In this document: positions 43,586 through 51,838 of the stretch, in pieces
Layout of the letters: every line of letters starts with the position of its first letter
How positions within the stretch are numbered: the stretch's first letter is position 1
Origin: an uncultured Clostridia bacterium
GTDB lineage: Bacteria > Bacillota > Clostridia > UBA1381
DNA length: 64,000 nucleotides
NCBI GenBank assembly: GCA_934486495.1
Contig: CAKSPW010000001.1
Location: forward strand, 1-64,000
Direction of reading: 5' to 3'
Translations under genes and position numbers: made by a program
Notes under the pieces: model-generated
The model's input: the letters and a program-made list of their open reading frames with translations, nothing else
Told to the model about the DNA's origin: nothing
Databases searched by the model: none

Positions 43586-44440
43586 ATGCATTTGATAGTT
43601 GTTACAGGTATGTCGGGTGCGGGAAAATCGCAGGCGATAAGGTTTTTTGAGGATATAGGTTTTTTCTGTATAGATAATATGCCGCCGGTGCTTATTCCTC
43701 GTCTTATAGAAATGTATAAGTCGATAGGCGGAGAAAGTGCAAACGTGGCGCTTGTAATAGATGCACGTGTCGGTGAAATGATACGTCAGCTTGTTGAGCA
43801 GGTTAAGCTTATAAAGCAGGAGGGACACAGGTGCGAAATCCTTTTCCTTGACGCAAATAATGCAACGCTTGTTAAAAGATATAAGGAAACGAGAAGAAAT
43901 CACCCTTTAAACCTCGATGGCGGTCTTGTAGAGAGCATTTCGTATGAACGCGGTATGCTTAAGGAACTGCATGACTCGGCAGATGTTGTAATTGATACAT
44001 CTGTTTTAAAACTTCGTGATTTATACGATAAATTAAAGGAAATTTATGCTTCCGAAAGCGGAGAAAATATTAATATTCACGTAATGGCGTTCGGATTTAA
44101 ATATGGTGCGCCGCTCGATGCGGATCTTGTGTTTGATGTTCGCTGTTTCCCAAATCCGTTTTATATCGAGGAGCTTAAAAGCAAAACCGGTAACGACAAG
44201 GTTGTTCGTGACTATGTAATGCAGTTTGACGAAAGCAAGGCATTTATGGATAAGCTTAAGGATATGATGAGATTTTTAATTCCGCTTTATATCAAGGAGG
44301 GAAAAACCTCGCTTACAATCGCAATCGGCTGTACGGGCGGAAAGCACAGAAGCGTTACTATGACAAATCTTCTCGGCGAATATTTGCAGGCGCTCGGATA
44401 TAACGCAAACTGCGTGTACAGAGATATAGGAAAGGAATAA
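43586..44440 (+). CDS. rapZ: RapZ/YvcJ-family nucleotide-binding protein
   Basis: A P-loop protein (VVTGMSGAGKSQAIRFFEDIGFFCIDNMPP) with a C-terminal domain (HVMAFGFKYG, VFDVRCFPNPFY, IAIGCTGGKHRSVTM). In E. coli RapZ is an RNase E adaptor that senses glucosamine-6-phosphate. The Firmicute YvcJ counterpart binds GTP and affects competence, with an RNA role less clear. The length of 284 aa is normal. It follows murB by 6 bp. The expected next gene, yvcK, is missing and whiA follows after 61 bp. Confidence 0.94.
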   Translation: MHLIVVTGMSGAGKSQAIRFFEDIGFFCIDNMPPVLIPRLIEMYKSIGGESANVALVIDARVGEMIRQLVEQVKLIKQEGHRCEILFLDANNATLVKRYKETRRNHPLNLDGGLVESISYERGMLKELHDSADVVIDTSVLKLRDLYDKLKEIYASESGENINIHVMAFGFKYGAPLDADLVFDVRCFPNPFYIEELKSKTGNDKVVRDYVMQFDESKAFMDKLKDMMRFLIPLYIKEGKTSLTIAIGCTGGKHRSVTMTNLLGEYLQALGYNANCVYRDIGKE

Positions 44441-44501
44441 ATGAGGCAATATGTTTTGCCGCGTTACACAACAAGAAAAAGGATTACGGAGGTGAGGTCA
44501 G

Positions 44502-45419
44502 ATGTCGTTTTCATGGGATATAAAAAAGAAGCTTTGCGCTGCGCAAACCGATTGCCCCTATTGCAGAAGAAGCGAATTGGCAGGAATAATCGGATTTTCG
44601 GGCGATTTTACACCGGAGCATCTTAAGCTTATGACAGGTCATGATATGCTTGCAAAGCGCATTTGCGATGATTTTAAAGACGTTATCGGATATGAACCTG
44701 ACGTTACGGGCGACAAGTCAAAGAGAATACTTATTGAGGACGAGACGGTGCTTGAAAATCTGCGCTCATGTCTTTTTATAGATGACGAACAGAGCGAAAA
44801 GGAATTTGAAAGCGAAATATTGGGACTTGATTGCTGCCGCGCCTCGTATATAAGAGGCGCTTTTTTAAGCGGTGGCTGTGTGCTTGACCCCGAAAAGGCA
44901 TACCACCTGGAGTTTGATACGAAATATAAAAAAACGGCAGGCAGACTTATGAGGGTTTTTCAGAAAATGAATTATCCGGTAAAACAGACAAGCAGAAAAA
45001 ATCATTACCTTATTTATATAAAAGGTTATGAGTACATAGCCGATATACTCGGTATTATGGGTGCTGACAGCGGTGCGCTTACTCTTTATTCGGTTCAGGT
45101 TGAAAAGGAAATGCGAAACAGTATCAACAGACAGGTAAACTGCGATACCGCAAATGCAAAAAAGCTTGCCGCCGCATCGTCAAGACAGAGAGCGGCAATT
45201 AAGCTTTTGAGAGAAAAGAATATGTTTTCGGCACTTCCGGACGGGCTTAAGGAGCTTGCGGAGCTTAGGGAAAAATACCCGGATGAAAGTCTTTCGGCAC
45301 TCGGGGAAATGCTTAGTATTCCAATCGGGAAGTCAGGAGTAAACCATCGCATGAATAAAATCCTCGATTTTGCTTTAGGCGCAGACCATTCAAAAAAACA
45401 AGACAAAAACAATTTTTGA
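44502..45419 (+). CDS. whiA: Sporulation/cell-division regulator WhiA
   Basis: A DUF199/WhiA protein built from a degenerate LAGLIDADG-like domain (YIRGAFLSGGCVLDPEKAYHLEF) and a C-terminal HTH (LAELREKYPDESLSALGEML, then SKSGVNHRMNKI-type turn). It binds DNA and affects cell division and chromosome segregation in Firmicutes. The start ATG 44502 follows GGAGGTGAGG. The normal protein ends shortly after the NHRxxK helix. Here an extra Lys/Asp/Asn-rich tail (DHSKKQDKNNF) is encoded by DNA that belongs to a repeat element (45372 onward). Confidence 0.93.
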   Translation: MSFSWDIKKKLCAAQTDCPYCRRSELAGIIGFSGDFTPEHLKLMTGHDMLAKRICDDFKDVIGYEPDVTGDKSKRILIEDETVLENLRSCLFIDDEQSEKEFESEILGLDCCRASYIRGAFLSGGCVLDPEKAYHLEFDTKYKKTAGRLMRVFQKMNYPVKQTSRKNHYLIYIKGYEYIADILGIMGADSGALTLYSVQVEKEMRNSINRQVNCDTANAKKLAAASSRQRAAIKLLREKNMFSALPDGLKELAELREKYPDESLSALGEMLSIPIGKSGVNHRMNKILDFALGADHSKKQDKNNF

Positions 45420-45493
45420 ATTACACGCTTTCCTCACCGCTCGGCGTACACACGTACGCCGTCGGGCAGGATGAAAACAAGTTTTCATTTCGG
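45372..45493. repeat. Dispersed intergenic element, copy X (3' end of whiA and beyond)
   Basis: Contains a perfect 7-bp hairpin GGCGTAC-ACAC-GTACGCC (45443-45460) followed by TCGGG. It parallels the element at 31634-31768 segment by segment. Its left part lies within the whiA coding sequence. Confidence 0.45.
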
Positions 45494-45521
45494 AAATCGT
45501 GTTCTGCATCCAAAATCAAAA

Positions 45522-45640
45522 TCGAGATTTCGCATTAGGCGCAGAACATTCAAAAAAATAAATCAAACACAATTTGCAGACCGTTTAAAAACCAAAGCAA
45601 ACACAATATGCAGATTATTCAAAAAACAAAGCAATCGACA
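45522..45640. repeat. Diverged duplicate of the whiA 3' end and following degenerate repeats
   Basis: 45522-45575 repeats the whiA tail DNA at 45364-45414 (both share TTAGGCGCAGA, CATTCAAAAAAA and CAATTT, with scattered changes). Two further, weaker units of about 34 bp follow (each with TTnAAAAA...CAAAGCAA...), reaching nearly to the dnaE ribosome site. Short open frames here are by-products of the repeats. Confidence 0.5.
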
Positions 45641-45669
45641 TATTAAAACCGGAAGAAAGGAGAGGAAAA

Positions 45670-48600
45670 ATGGCGGATTTTGTTCATCTTCACACGCACA
45701 CCGAATACAGCCTGCTTGACGGCGAGGCAAGGATAAAGGATTTAATCGGGCATGTAAAGGAGCTCGGAATGAAATCCGTTGCGATAACCGACCACGGAGT
45801 TATGTTCGGTGCGGTAGACTTTTACAAGGAAGCGAAAAAAAACGGAATACATCCGATTATCGGCTGTGAGGTATACATTGCGTCCGGTTCGAGATTTGAC
45901 AAGTCGCCGCAAAACAAATCAAATCATCTTGTGCTTCTGGCAGAAAACGAGGTCGGATATAAAAATCTTATTTATCTTGTTTCTTGTGGATATACCGAGG
46001 GCTTTTATTATAAGCCGAGGATTGACTTTGAGCTTTTAAAAGACCATAAGGACGGGCTTATTGCGCTTTCGGCATGTCTTGCCGGTGAAATCCCGAAAGC
46101 TCTTGTCGGCGGAGATTATGACGGCGCAAAAGCGATAGCGCTTAGGTATGCGGAGCTTTTTGGTGCTGAAAACTATTATATAGAGCTTCAAGACCATAAT
46201 ATTGCCGAGCAGAAAAGAATCATACCACAGCTTATAAAGATAGCACGTGAGGTCGGCGTGGGGCTTGTTGCTACAAACGACACACATTATGTGCGCCGTG
46301 AGGACGCAAAATATCAAGACGTGCTTCTTTGTATTCAGACCGACAGCACGCTGAAGGATTCGGACAGACTGAAGTTTGAAACGGACGAGTTTTACGTTAA
46401 ATCGCCGCAGGAGATGACGGATCTTTTTTCATACGTCCCCGAGGCGATAGACAACACCGTGAAAATTGCAGACAGATGCCGATTTGATTTTGATTTTTCG
46501 AGCAGACATCTTCCGGAGTTTGTGCCGCCGAACGGCAAGGAGCCGTTTGAATACTTGACGGAGCTTTGCGTGGACGGACTTCACCGCCGATACGGAAACG
46601 ATGATTGCAGGGACAGGCTTAACTATGAGCTTTCGGTTATAAAAAGCATGGGGTTTGTCGATTACTTCCTTATAGTGTGGGATTTTATTCGTTTTGCCAA
46701 GCAAAACGGCATTATGGTTGGGCCGGGACGTGGCAGTGCGGCAGGAAGTATAGTTTCATATTGTCTTGAAATTACAGATATTGACCCGATAAAATACGGG
46801 CTTATTTTCGAGAGATTTTTAAATCCCGAACGCGTAAGTATGCCCGATATTGATATAGATTTTGAGCCGGAGGGCAGGCAAAGGGTTTTTGATTATGTTG
46901 TGAGCCGATACGGCGAAAATCAGGTATCTCAAATAATAACGTTCGGAACGCTGAAGGCTAAGATTGTTACCCGTGACTGTGCACGTGCGCTTGCAATCGG
47001 ACATTCGGAGGCTGACGCTATTGCGAAGCTTATCCCGAACGATTTTAACATTACGCTTGATGAGGCTCTTCAAAGCGACGATTTAAAAAACCTCTATAAC
47101 AGCGACAAGCGTGTTCATGAGCTTATAACTATTGCAAGAGAGCTTGAGGGCTTGCCGAGGCACGCTTCAAAGCATGCGGCGGGCGTTGTTATAACGGGTG
47201 AGCCGATTGTAAATTATATGCCCGTATACAAGGGCAAGGATGATGCAATTGTTACGCAGTATACAAAGGATACCGTAGAGGAGCTCGGGCTTCTTAAAAT
47301 GGATTTTTTGGGATTGAGAAATCTGACGGTTATAGAAAACACGATAAAGCTTATAAAGAAAACCCGCGGAATTGATATAGACATGACGAAGATAGACTAT
47401 AACAGCGAAGATGTATTCTCTCTTATTTCTTCTGGCAATACCGACGGTGTTTTCCAGCTTGAAAGCGACGGAATGAAAGCGTTTATGCAGGAGCTGCGCC
47501 CCGATTCGCTCGAGGATATAATTGCCGGAATTTCAATTTTCAGACCGGGACCGATGAATCAGCGTCACCGGTATATTCACAACAAGAGAAATCCGGAGGA
47601 TATAACATATAAGCATCCGCTTTTGGAAAATATATTAAATGTTACGTACGGATTTATGGTGTATCAGGAGCAGGTTCTTGAAATTGTAAAGCAGCTTGCA
47701 GGCTATTCGCTCGGAAAAGCCGACTCCATGCGCCGTGTTATAAGCAAGAAGAAAACCGAGCAAATGGAGATTGAACGTCAAAACTTTATATACGGCTTGG
47801 ACGATGAGGACGGAAACGTTGTCATAGACGGCTGTATAAGACGCGGAATTGATGAAAAGACGGCAAATTCGATATTTGATGAAATGAGCGATTTTGCAAA
47901 ATATGCGTTTAATAAGTCACACGCGGCGGCGTATGCGTTTGTAGCGTACAGAACGGCATATCTTAAGACGTTTTATCCGTGCGAGTTTATGGCGTCGCTT
48001 ATTTCGAGTCTTGAAAATCAGGACAAAATAAATAAGTATATTTTAAATTGCCGACAGATGGGTATTGACAGACTTCCGCCGGATATAAACGAGAGCGATG
48101 ACAGCTTCAAGGTGTCGGACGGTGCAATAAGATACGGTTTGCCGGCGGTTAAAAATGTCGGTAAGCAGATGATAAAATGCGTTGTTGCGGAGCGCGAACG
48201 CGGCGGAAAATTTAAAAGCTTTTCCGATTTTGCCGAGCGCATGGCAGGCGAGTATCTTAACAAAAGAGCGGTTGAATCGCTTATAATGTGCGGTGCGTTC
48301 GATTCTATGGGAGTAAAGCGCAGTCAGCTTTTGGAGGTTTACGAAGCGGTGCTTGATGGTGCGCAATCGTCAAAGCGCTATAATATTGCAGGTCAGATGT
48401 CCGTTTTTGATATGGACAGTGAAAGCGAGAATGCAGATATAGAATATCCCGATATACCCGAATTTGACAAAAAAACCTTGCTCAGCATGGAAAAAGAGGT
48501 TACGGGAATGTATTTTTCGGGACACCCTATGGATGAGTATGCCGAGCGTGTTAAGAGGATAACTCCATTTTGCGTATATGACCTTGTATCCTCGTCGGAG

Positions 48601-49137
48601 CGTGATGAAAACGGAGAATATCATGCGGTGGACGGCAAAATAAAAGACGGCGACAATATATGCCTTTGCGGAGTGATATCCGACTTGCGTGTGAAAACGA
48701 CAAAAAGAGGCGCAAAAATGGCTATTGCCACTCTTGAGGATACAAGCGGCACGGTGGAGGTTATAATCTATCCGAAGGTATACGGCAATATAAAAGAAGT
48801 TTTAAGCTGCCGCAGTGCGGTTGCGGTGTACGGTTCGGCGAGTGTGCGCACGGATGAGAGAGCAAAGCTTGTTTGTGATAATATGAGCGCTGTTGATTCT
48901 CTTGCGGCAGACGATATAAATAAGATTTATATAAGAGTTTCGTCGATGAATGAGGATGTTGTCAAAAAGCTTGGCGGTATTGAAAATGAACTGAGGGGAA
49001 GAGTTCCGATTTTCATCTATGATATAAGCAGAAAAAAATATCTTTCCGCACCGCCCGAATGCGGCGTAATTCCGTGCAAAGAAGCGGTTGATGCGCTTAA
49101 AAAGAGGTTCGGAGAGGAAAATGTTGTTGCAAAATAG
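45670..49137 (+). CDS. dnaE: DNA polymerase III subunit alpha (DnaE type)
   Basis: A C-family replicative polymerase. The N-terminal PHP domain has FVHLHTHTEYSLLDGEARI. The palm carries catalytic Asp residues (VGPGRGSAAGSIVSYCL and MPDIDIDFEPEGR). The finger region follows, with FRPGPMNQ and SHAAAYAFVAYRTAYLK. Then a helix-hairpin-helix region (ESLIMCGAFDSMG) and a C-terminal OB fold (LCGVISDLRVKTTKRGAKMA) complete it. At 1155 residues it is the DnaE1 length rather than the short DnaE3. It has no intein and no embedded exonuclease. Firmicutes also carry PolC elsewhere. AAAGGAGAGG precedes the ATG. Confidence 0.97.
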   Translation: MADFVHLHTHTEYSLLDGEARIKDLIGHVKELGMKSVAITDHGVMFGAVDFYKEAKKNGIHPIIGCEVYIASGSRFDKSPQNKSNHLVLLAENEVGYKNLIYLVSCGYTEGFYYKPRIDFELLKDHKDGLIALSACLAGEIPKALVGGDYDGAKAIALRYAELFGAENYYIELQDHNIAEQKRIIPQLIKIAREVGVGLVATNDTHYVRREDAKYQDVLLCIQTDSTLKDSDRLKFETDEFYVKSPQEMTDLFSYVPEAIDNTVKIADRCRFDFDFSSRHLPEFVPPNGKEPFEYLTELCVDGLHRRYGNDDCRDRLNYELSVIKSMGFVDYFLIVWDFIRFAKQNGIMVGPGRGSAAGSIVSYCLEITDIDPIKYGLIFERFLNPERVSMPDIDIDFEPEGRQRVFDYVVSRYGENQVSQIITFGTLKAKIVTRDCARALAIGHSEADAIAKLIPNDFNITLDEALQSDDLKNLYNSDKRVHELITIARELEGLPRHASKHAAGVVITGEPIVNYMPVYKGKDDAIVTQYTKDTVEELGLLKMDFLGLRNLTVIENTIKLIKKTRGIDIDMTKIDYNSEDVFSLISSGNTDGVFQLESDGMKAFMQELRPDSLEDIIAGISIFRPGPMNQRHRYIHNKRNPEDITYKHPLLENILNVTYGFMVYQEQVLEIVKQLAGYSLGKADSMRRVISKKKTEQMEIERQNFIYGLDDEDGNVVIDGCIRRGIDEKTANSIFDEMSDFAKYAFNKSHAAAYAFVAYRTAYLKTFYPCEFMASLISSLENQDKINKYILNCRQMGIDRLPPDINESDDSFKVSDGAIRYGLPAVKNVGKQMIKCVVAERERGGKFKSFSDFAERMAGEYLNKRAVESLIMCGAFDSMGVKRSQLLEVYEAVLDGAQSSKRYNIAGQMSVFDMDSESENADIEYPDIPEFDKKTLLSMEKEVTGMYFSGHPMDEYAERVKRITPFCVYDLVSSSERDENGEYHAVDGKIKDGDNICLCGVISDLRVKTTKRGAKMAIATLEDTSGTVEVIIYPKVYGNIKEVLSCRSAVAVYGSASVRTDERAKLVCDNMSAVDSLAADDINKIYIRVSSMNEDVVKKLGGIENELRGRVPIFIYDISRKKYLSAPPECGVIPCKEAVDALKKRFGEENVVAK

Positions 49138-49191
49138 TGAAAATAACCAAAATGAGTATGTAAACAAATTAAAATTTTTTGTTATTTACTA

Positions 49192-49220
49192 TTGATTTTT
49201 TTCTCCAAATAGTATAAAAT
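49192..49220 (+). promoter_or_regulatory. Sigma-A promoter of mtrB
   Basis: TTGATT (49192-49197) and TAAAAT (49215-49220) have a 17-bp spacer. The 5' UTR is about 55 nt. Confidence 0.55.
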
Positions 49221-49282
49221 AGTAGATAAAAGCAGTTGTGCATTATACGATTGCGTTTTTGGCAGAGGAGAGTTGTGTTTTG

Positions 49283-49513
49283 ATGGAAGATTACAATGAG
49301 TTGAGTGATTATATTGTAATAAAGGCTCTTGAAGACGGCGTTACGATAATCGGTCTTACACGTGGCAGAGATACAAAGTTTCATCATACGGAAAAGCTCG
49401 ACAAGGGTGAAATTTATATCGCTCAATTTACCGAGGTGACATCCGCAATGAAAATTCGCGGCAGGGCTAAGGTTTACACCAAGCATGGCGTGGTCGATGC
49501 GGAAGAAAAATGA
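49283..49513 (+). CDS. mtrB: Tryptophan RNA-binding attenuation protein (TRAP)
   Basis: The 76-residue product matches Bacillus TRAP almost segment for segment: [20 protein letters not shown], then [16 protein letters not shown], then [14 protein letters not shown]. The RNA-contacting residues Lys37, Lys56 and Arg58 (here 38, 57, 59) are kept. So are the tryptophan-pocket residues Thr25, Thr30, Gln47, Thr49, Thr52 and Ser53. TRAP forms an 11-subunit ring. With bound Trp it wraps leader RNA made of GAG/UAG triplets, terminating or blocking trp-gene expression. Here it has its own promoter and is followed by a small DUF2007-like gene and pfkA. The usual Bacillus partner mtrA (folE) is absent, and no trp gene is in the window. 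Confidence 0.93.
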   Translation: MEDYNELSDYIVIKALEDGVTIIGLTRGRDTKFHHTEKLDKGEIYIAQFTEVTSAMKIRGRAKVYTKHGVVDAEEK

Positions 49514-49523
49514 GGAGATAGAA

Positions 49524-49724
49524 ATGTGGGTAGTAATATATCTTGTTAAGGGATATGACTCGGTGAAGCGTTTAACCGCTTTACTCGATGAAAACGGCAT
49601 TCTTGTTATTACACGGCAAAAAACAAATGATGAAGATAAGAGTACCGCGTTTTATGAAATTCTCGTACCGCAAACAGAGGTTGCGGCGGCGCAGGATATT
49701 ATCATAGAAAACGAGGGAAAATAG
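49524..49724 (+). CDS. Small DUF2007-like protein upstream of pfkA
   Basis: A 66-residue protein (MWVVIYLVKGYDSVKRLTAL ... EILVPQTEVAAAQDIIIEN) resembling the putative signal-transducing DUF2007 family. Similar short proteins lie directly before pfkA in other clostridia and are sometimes mislabelled 'glutamate decarboxylase'. ATG 49524 follows GAGGAGA by five bases, and mtrB ends 10 bp upstream, so the two are co-transcribed. The role is unknown. Confidence 0.75.
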   Translation: MWVVIYLVKGYDSVKRLTALLDENGILVITRQKTNDEDKSTAFYEILVPQTEVAAAQDIIIENEGK

Positions 49725-49762
49725 TTTTGATGTGTTAATTATGCAATTATTTAAAGAGAGAA

Positions 49763-49798
49763 TTAAATAAGACAGTTGGGGGCTGTCGTGCTATTTAA
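49763..49798 (+). promoter_or_regulatory. Two-part hairpin in the pfkA leader
   Basis: An outer stem (TTAAATA at 49763-49769 with TATTTAA at 49792-49798) encloses an inner stem (GACAG at 49771-49775 with CTGTC at 49783-49787) around a G-rich loop. There is no T-run, so it is more likely a mRNA stability or control structure than a terminator. Confidence 0.45.
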
Positions 49799-49825
49799 CA
49801 TCAAGATGAAAGGAAATGATTATAA

Positions 49826-50800
49826 ATGGACAAACAGGTTAGAAAGATTGGAGTACTCACAAGCGGAGGAGATGCTCCGGGTATGAATGCCGCTGTTCGT
49901 GCGGTTGTAAGAACCGGATGCTTCCACGACTTGACGGTTATGGGTGTAAGAAGAGGATATAACGGTCTTATTAACGGAGATTTAATTGAAATGACTCCGA
50001 GAAGCGTTTCAGGTATTCTTCAAAGAGGCGGTACTTTCCTTCAGACTGCACGCTGTGCTGAGTTTAAGGAAAAGGAAGGCGTTAAAAAAGCATACGATAT
50101 AGCTAAGGTTTTCGGTCTTGATGGACTTGTGGTTATAGGCGGTGACGGTTCGTTCAGAGGTGCAAAGGATTTGTGCGAGATGGGACTTCCCACAATAGCT
50201 ATGCCCGGAACGATTGATAATGATATAAGCTGTAGTGAATACACGGTAGGTTACGACACATGTCTTAACACTGTTATTGACGCAGTAGATAAAATCCGTG
50301 ATACAACGGCGAGCCATGACAGATGTTCTGTTGTTGAGGTTATGGGCAGAAATGCGGGATATATTGCAATAAATGCTGCAATAGCCTGCGGTGCTGACAT
50401 TGTTCTTGTTCCGGAATACGAGTGGAATTTTGACGATGATGTACTTCGTCCCATACTTGAGAGTAAATCAAGAGGCAAAAAGCACAGTATCGTAATTGTT
50501 GCCGAGGGTATCGGCGGAGTTATCGATCTTGCAAAGGAGATTGAGCAAAAGACGGGTATTGAGTCAAGAGCTACAATTCTCGGTCACGTACAGCGCGGAG
50601 GAAGTCCGTCGGTTCGTGACAGAGTCGTTGCAAGTAAAATGGGCGCAAGAGCCGTTGAACTTCTTTTAAACGGTATGAGTAACAGAGTTATCTGCGTTCA
50701 TGACGGTAAGATTGCCGATGTTGCGATAGAAGAAGCTCTTGCAATGGAGAAAAAGCTTCCCAGAGAAATGCTTGATTTGGCAAGAACGCTTGCATTTTAA
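49826..50800 (+). CDS. pfkA: ATP-dependent 6-phosphofructokinase
   Basis: Commits fructose 6-phosphate to glycolysis. The N-terminal GVLTSGGDAPGMNAAVRAVV, the ATP-type donor loop VIGGDGSFRGA and catalytic PGTIDNDI separate it from the PPi enzyme at 13232. MGRNAGYIA and the effector region LGHVQRGGSPS, DRVVAS are also present. The length of 324 aa is standard for bacterial PfkA. GAAAGGAAATG precedes the ATG. The gene is followed by a terminator. Confidence 0.96.
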   Translation: MDKQVRKIGVLTSGGDAPGMNAAVRAVVRTGCFHDLTVMGVRRGYNGLINGDLIEMTPRSVSGILQRGGTFLQTARCAEFKEKEGVKKAYDIAKVFGLDGLVVIGGDGSFRGAKDLCEMGLPTIAMPGTIDNDISCSEYTVGYDTCLNTVIDAVDKIRDTTASHDRCSVVEVMGRNAGYIAINAAIACGADIVLVPEYEWNFDDDVLRPILESKSRGKKHSIVIVAEGIGGVIDLAKEIEQKTGIESRATILGHVQRGGSPSVRDRVVASKMGARAVELLLNGMSNRVICVHDGKIADVAIEEALAMEKKLPREMLDLARTLAF

Positions 50801-50818
50801 TAAAACAACGCCGAAATT

Positions 50819-50848
50819 GGCAGGGTGATTTTTTCGCCTTGCCTTTTT
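50819..50848 (+). terminator. Terminator of pfkA
   Basis: A 10-bp stem with one G-U pair and one mismatch (50819-50828 with 50834-50843) is followed by five Ts. Confidence 0.65.
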
Positions 50849-50874
50849 GGCATTATTCATGAAAGGATTAAATC

Positions 50875-51810
50875 ATGAAAATAACAATTCTCGATTCATC
50901 AACACTCGGCGAAGATATAAGCCTTGACGCAATAACGACAATAGGCGATACCGATGTTTACGAAAACACAAGTCAAAGCGAAATAAAGGACAGAATAAAG
51001 GATTGCGACGTTGTTGTGCTGAATAAGATGAAGCTCGGCTGTGAGGAGCTCAGTGCGGCACAGAAGCTTAAGCTTATATGCGTAACCGCAACGGGATATG
51101 ATAATGTTGACGTTAAGTATTGCAGAGAAAACGGTATTGCGGTTTGTAACGTTGTCGGCTATTCGACAGACAGCGTTTGTTTGCTGACCGTTTCGATGGC
51201 GCTTTCGCTTGCGGTTAGATTGCCCGAATATGATGAGTATACGAAAAGCGGCGCTTATACAAGAAGCGGACTTCAAAATATGCTGTCACCGGTTTACTGC
51301 GAAATGCACGGTAAAACGTGGGGTATTATAGGCTACGGAGCGATAGGCAAGGCAGTAGGCAAGGCTGCGGAAGCGCTCGGCTGTCGTATAAGTTATTCGA
51401 GCAGATCACACGGCGGAGTTTCGGTTGACGATATTATGCGTAACAGTGATTTTATATCAATTCACGTTCCGCTGACTGATGAAACGAGGGGAATGATCGG
51501 AAAGAGGGAGCTTTCCCTTTGTGAGAGAAAACCTGTGCTTATAAATGTGTCACGTGGTGCTGTATGCGATGAGGCGTCGCTTGTAAAGGCTGTTAAGGAC
51601 GGTACGCTGTCGGGGCTCGGAGTAGATGTTTATACGGAAGAACCATTCGGAAAGGATAGTCCGTACAATACGCTTTTTGACTGTAAAAGAGCAATTCTCA
51701 CACCGCATATGGCGTGGGGCGCATACGAGGCGAGAGTCAGATGCGTAAGCGAGGTTGCGGAAAATATAAAAACGTTTTTCGGCGGCGGAAAAAGGAATAG
51801 AGTTTGCTGA
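50875..51810 (+). CDS. D-isomer-specific 2-hydroxyacid dehydrogenase
   Basis: An NAD-dependent dehydrogenase of the hydroxypyruvate/glycerate reductase type. The Rossmann motif WGIIGYGAIGKAVGKAA is near residue 145. Catalytic Arg is in NVSRGAVCDE, Glu in YTEEPF and His in TPHMAW. The N-terminal substrate domain holds VTATGYDNVDV. The family includes glycerate, hydroxypyruvate and 2-ketoacid reductases, and the exact substrate cannot be read. It is 311 residues long and precedes proB by 28 bp. Confidence 0.88.
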   Translation: MKITILDSSTLGEDISLDAITTIGDTDVYENTSQSEIKDRIKDCDVVVLNKMKLGCEELSAAQKLKLICVTATGYDNVDVKYCRENGIAVCNVVGYSTDSVCLLTVSMALSLAVRLPEYDEYTKSGAYTRSGLQNMLSPVYCEMHGKTWGIIGYGAIGKAVGKAAEALGCRISYSSRSHGGVSVDDIMRNSDFISIHVPLTDETRGMIGKRELSLCERKPVLINVSRGAVCDEASLVKAVKDGTLSGLGVDVYTEEPFGKDSPYNTLFDCKRAILTPHMAWGAYEARVRCVSEVAENIKTFFGGGKRNRVC

Positions 51811-51838
51811 TTATACGGTGAAATGAGGAATTAAATTG

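Noticed and set aside
44441..44626. 61-codon frame starting right after the rapZ stop
   Set aside because: It overlaps whiA in another frame and has no similarity to YvcK. The GGAGGTGAGG site belongs to whiA.
45471..45719. 82-codon frame between whiA and dnaE
   Set aside because: It is made of the degenerate A-rich repeats and runs into dnaE in another frame.
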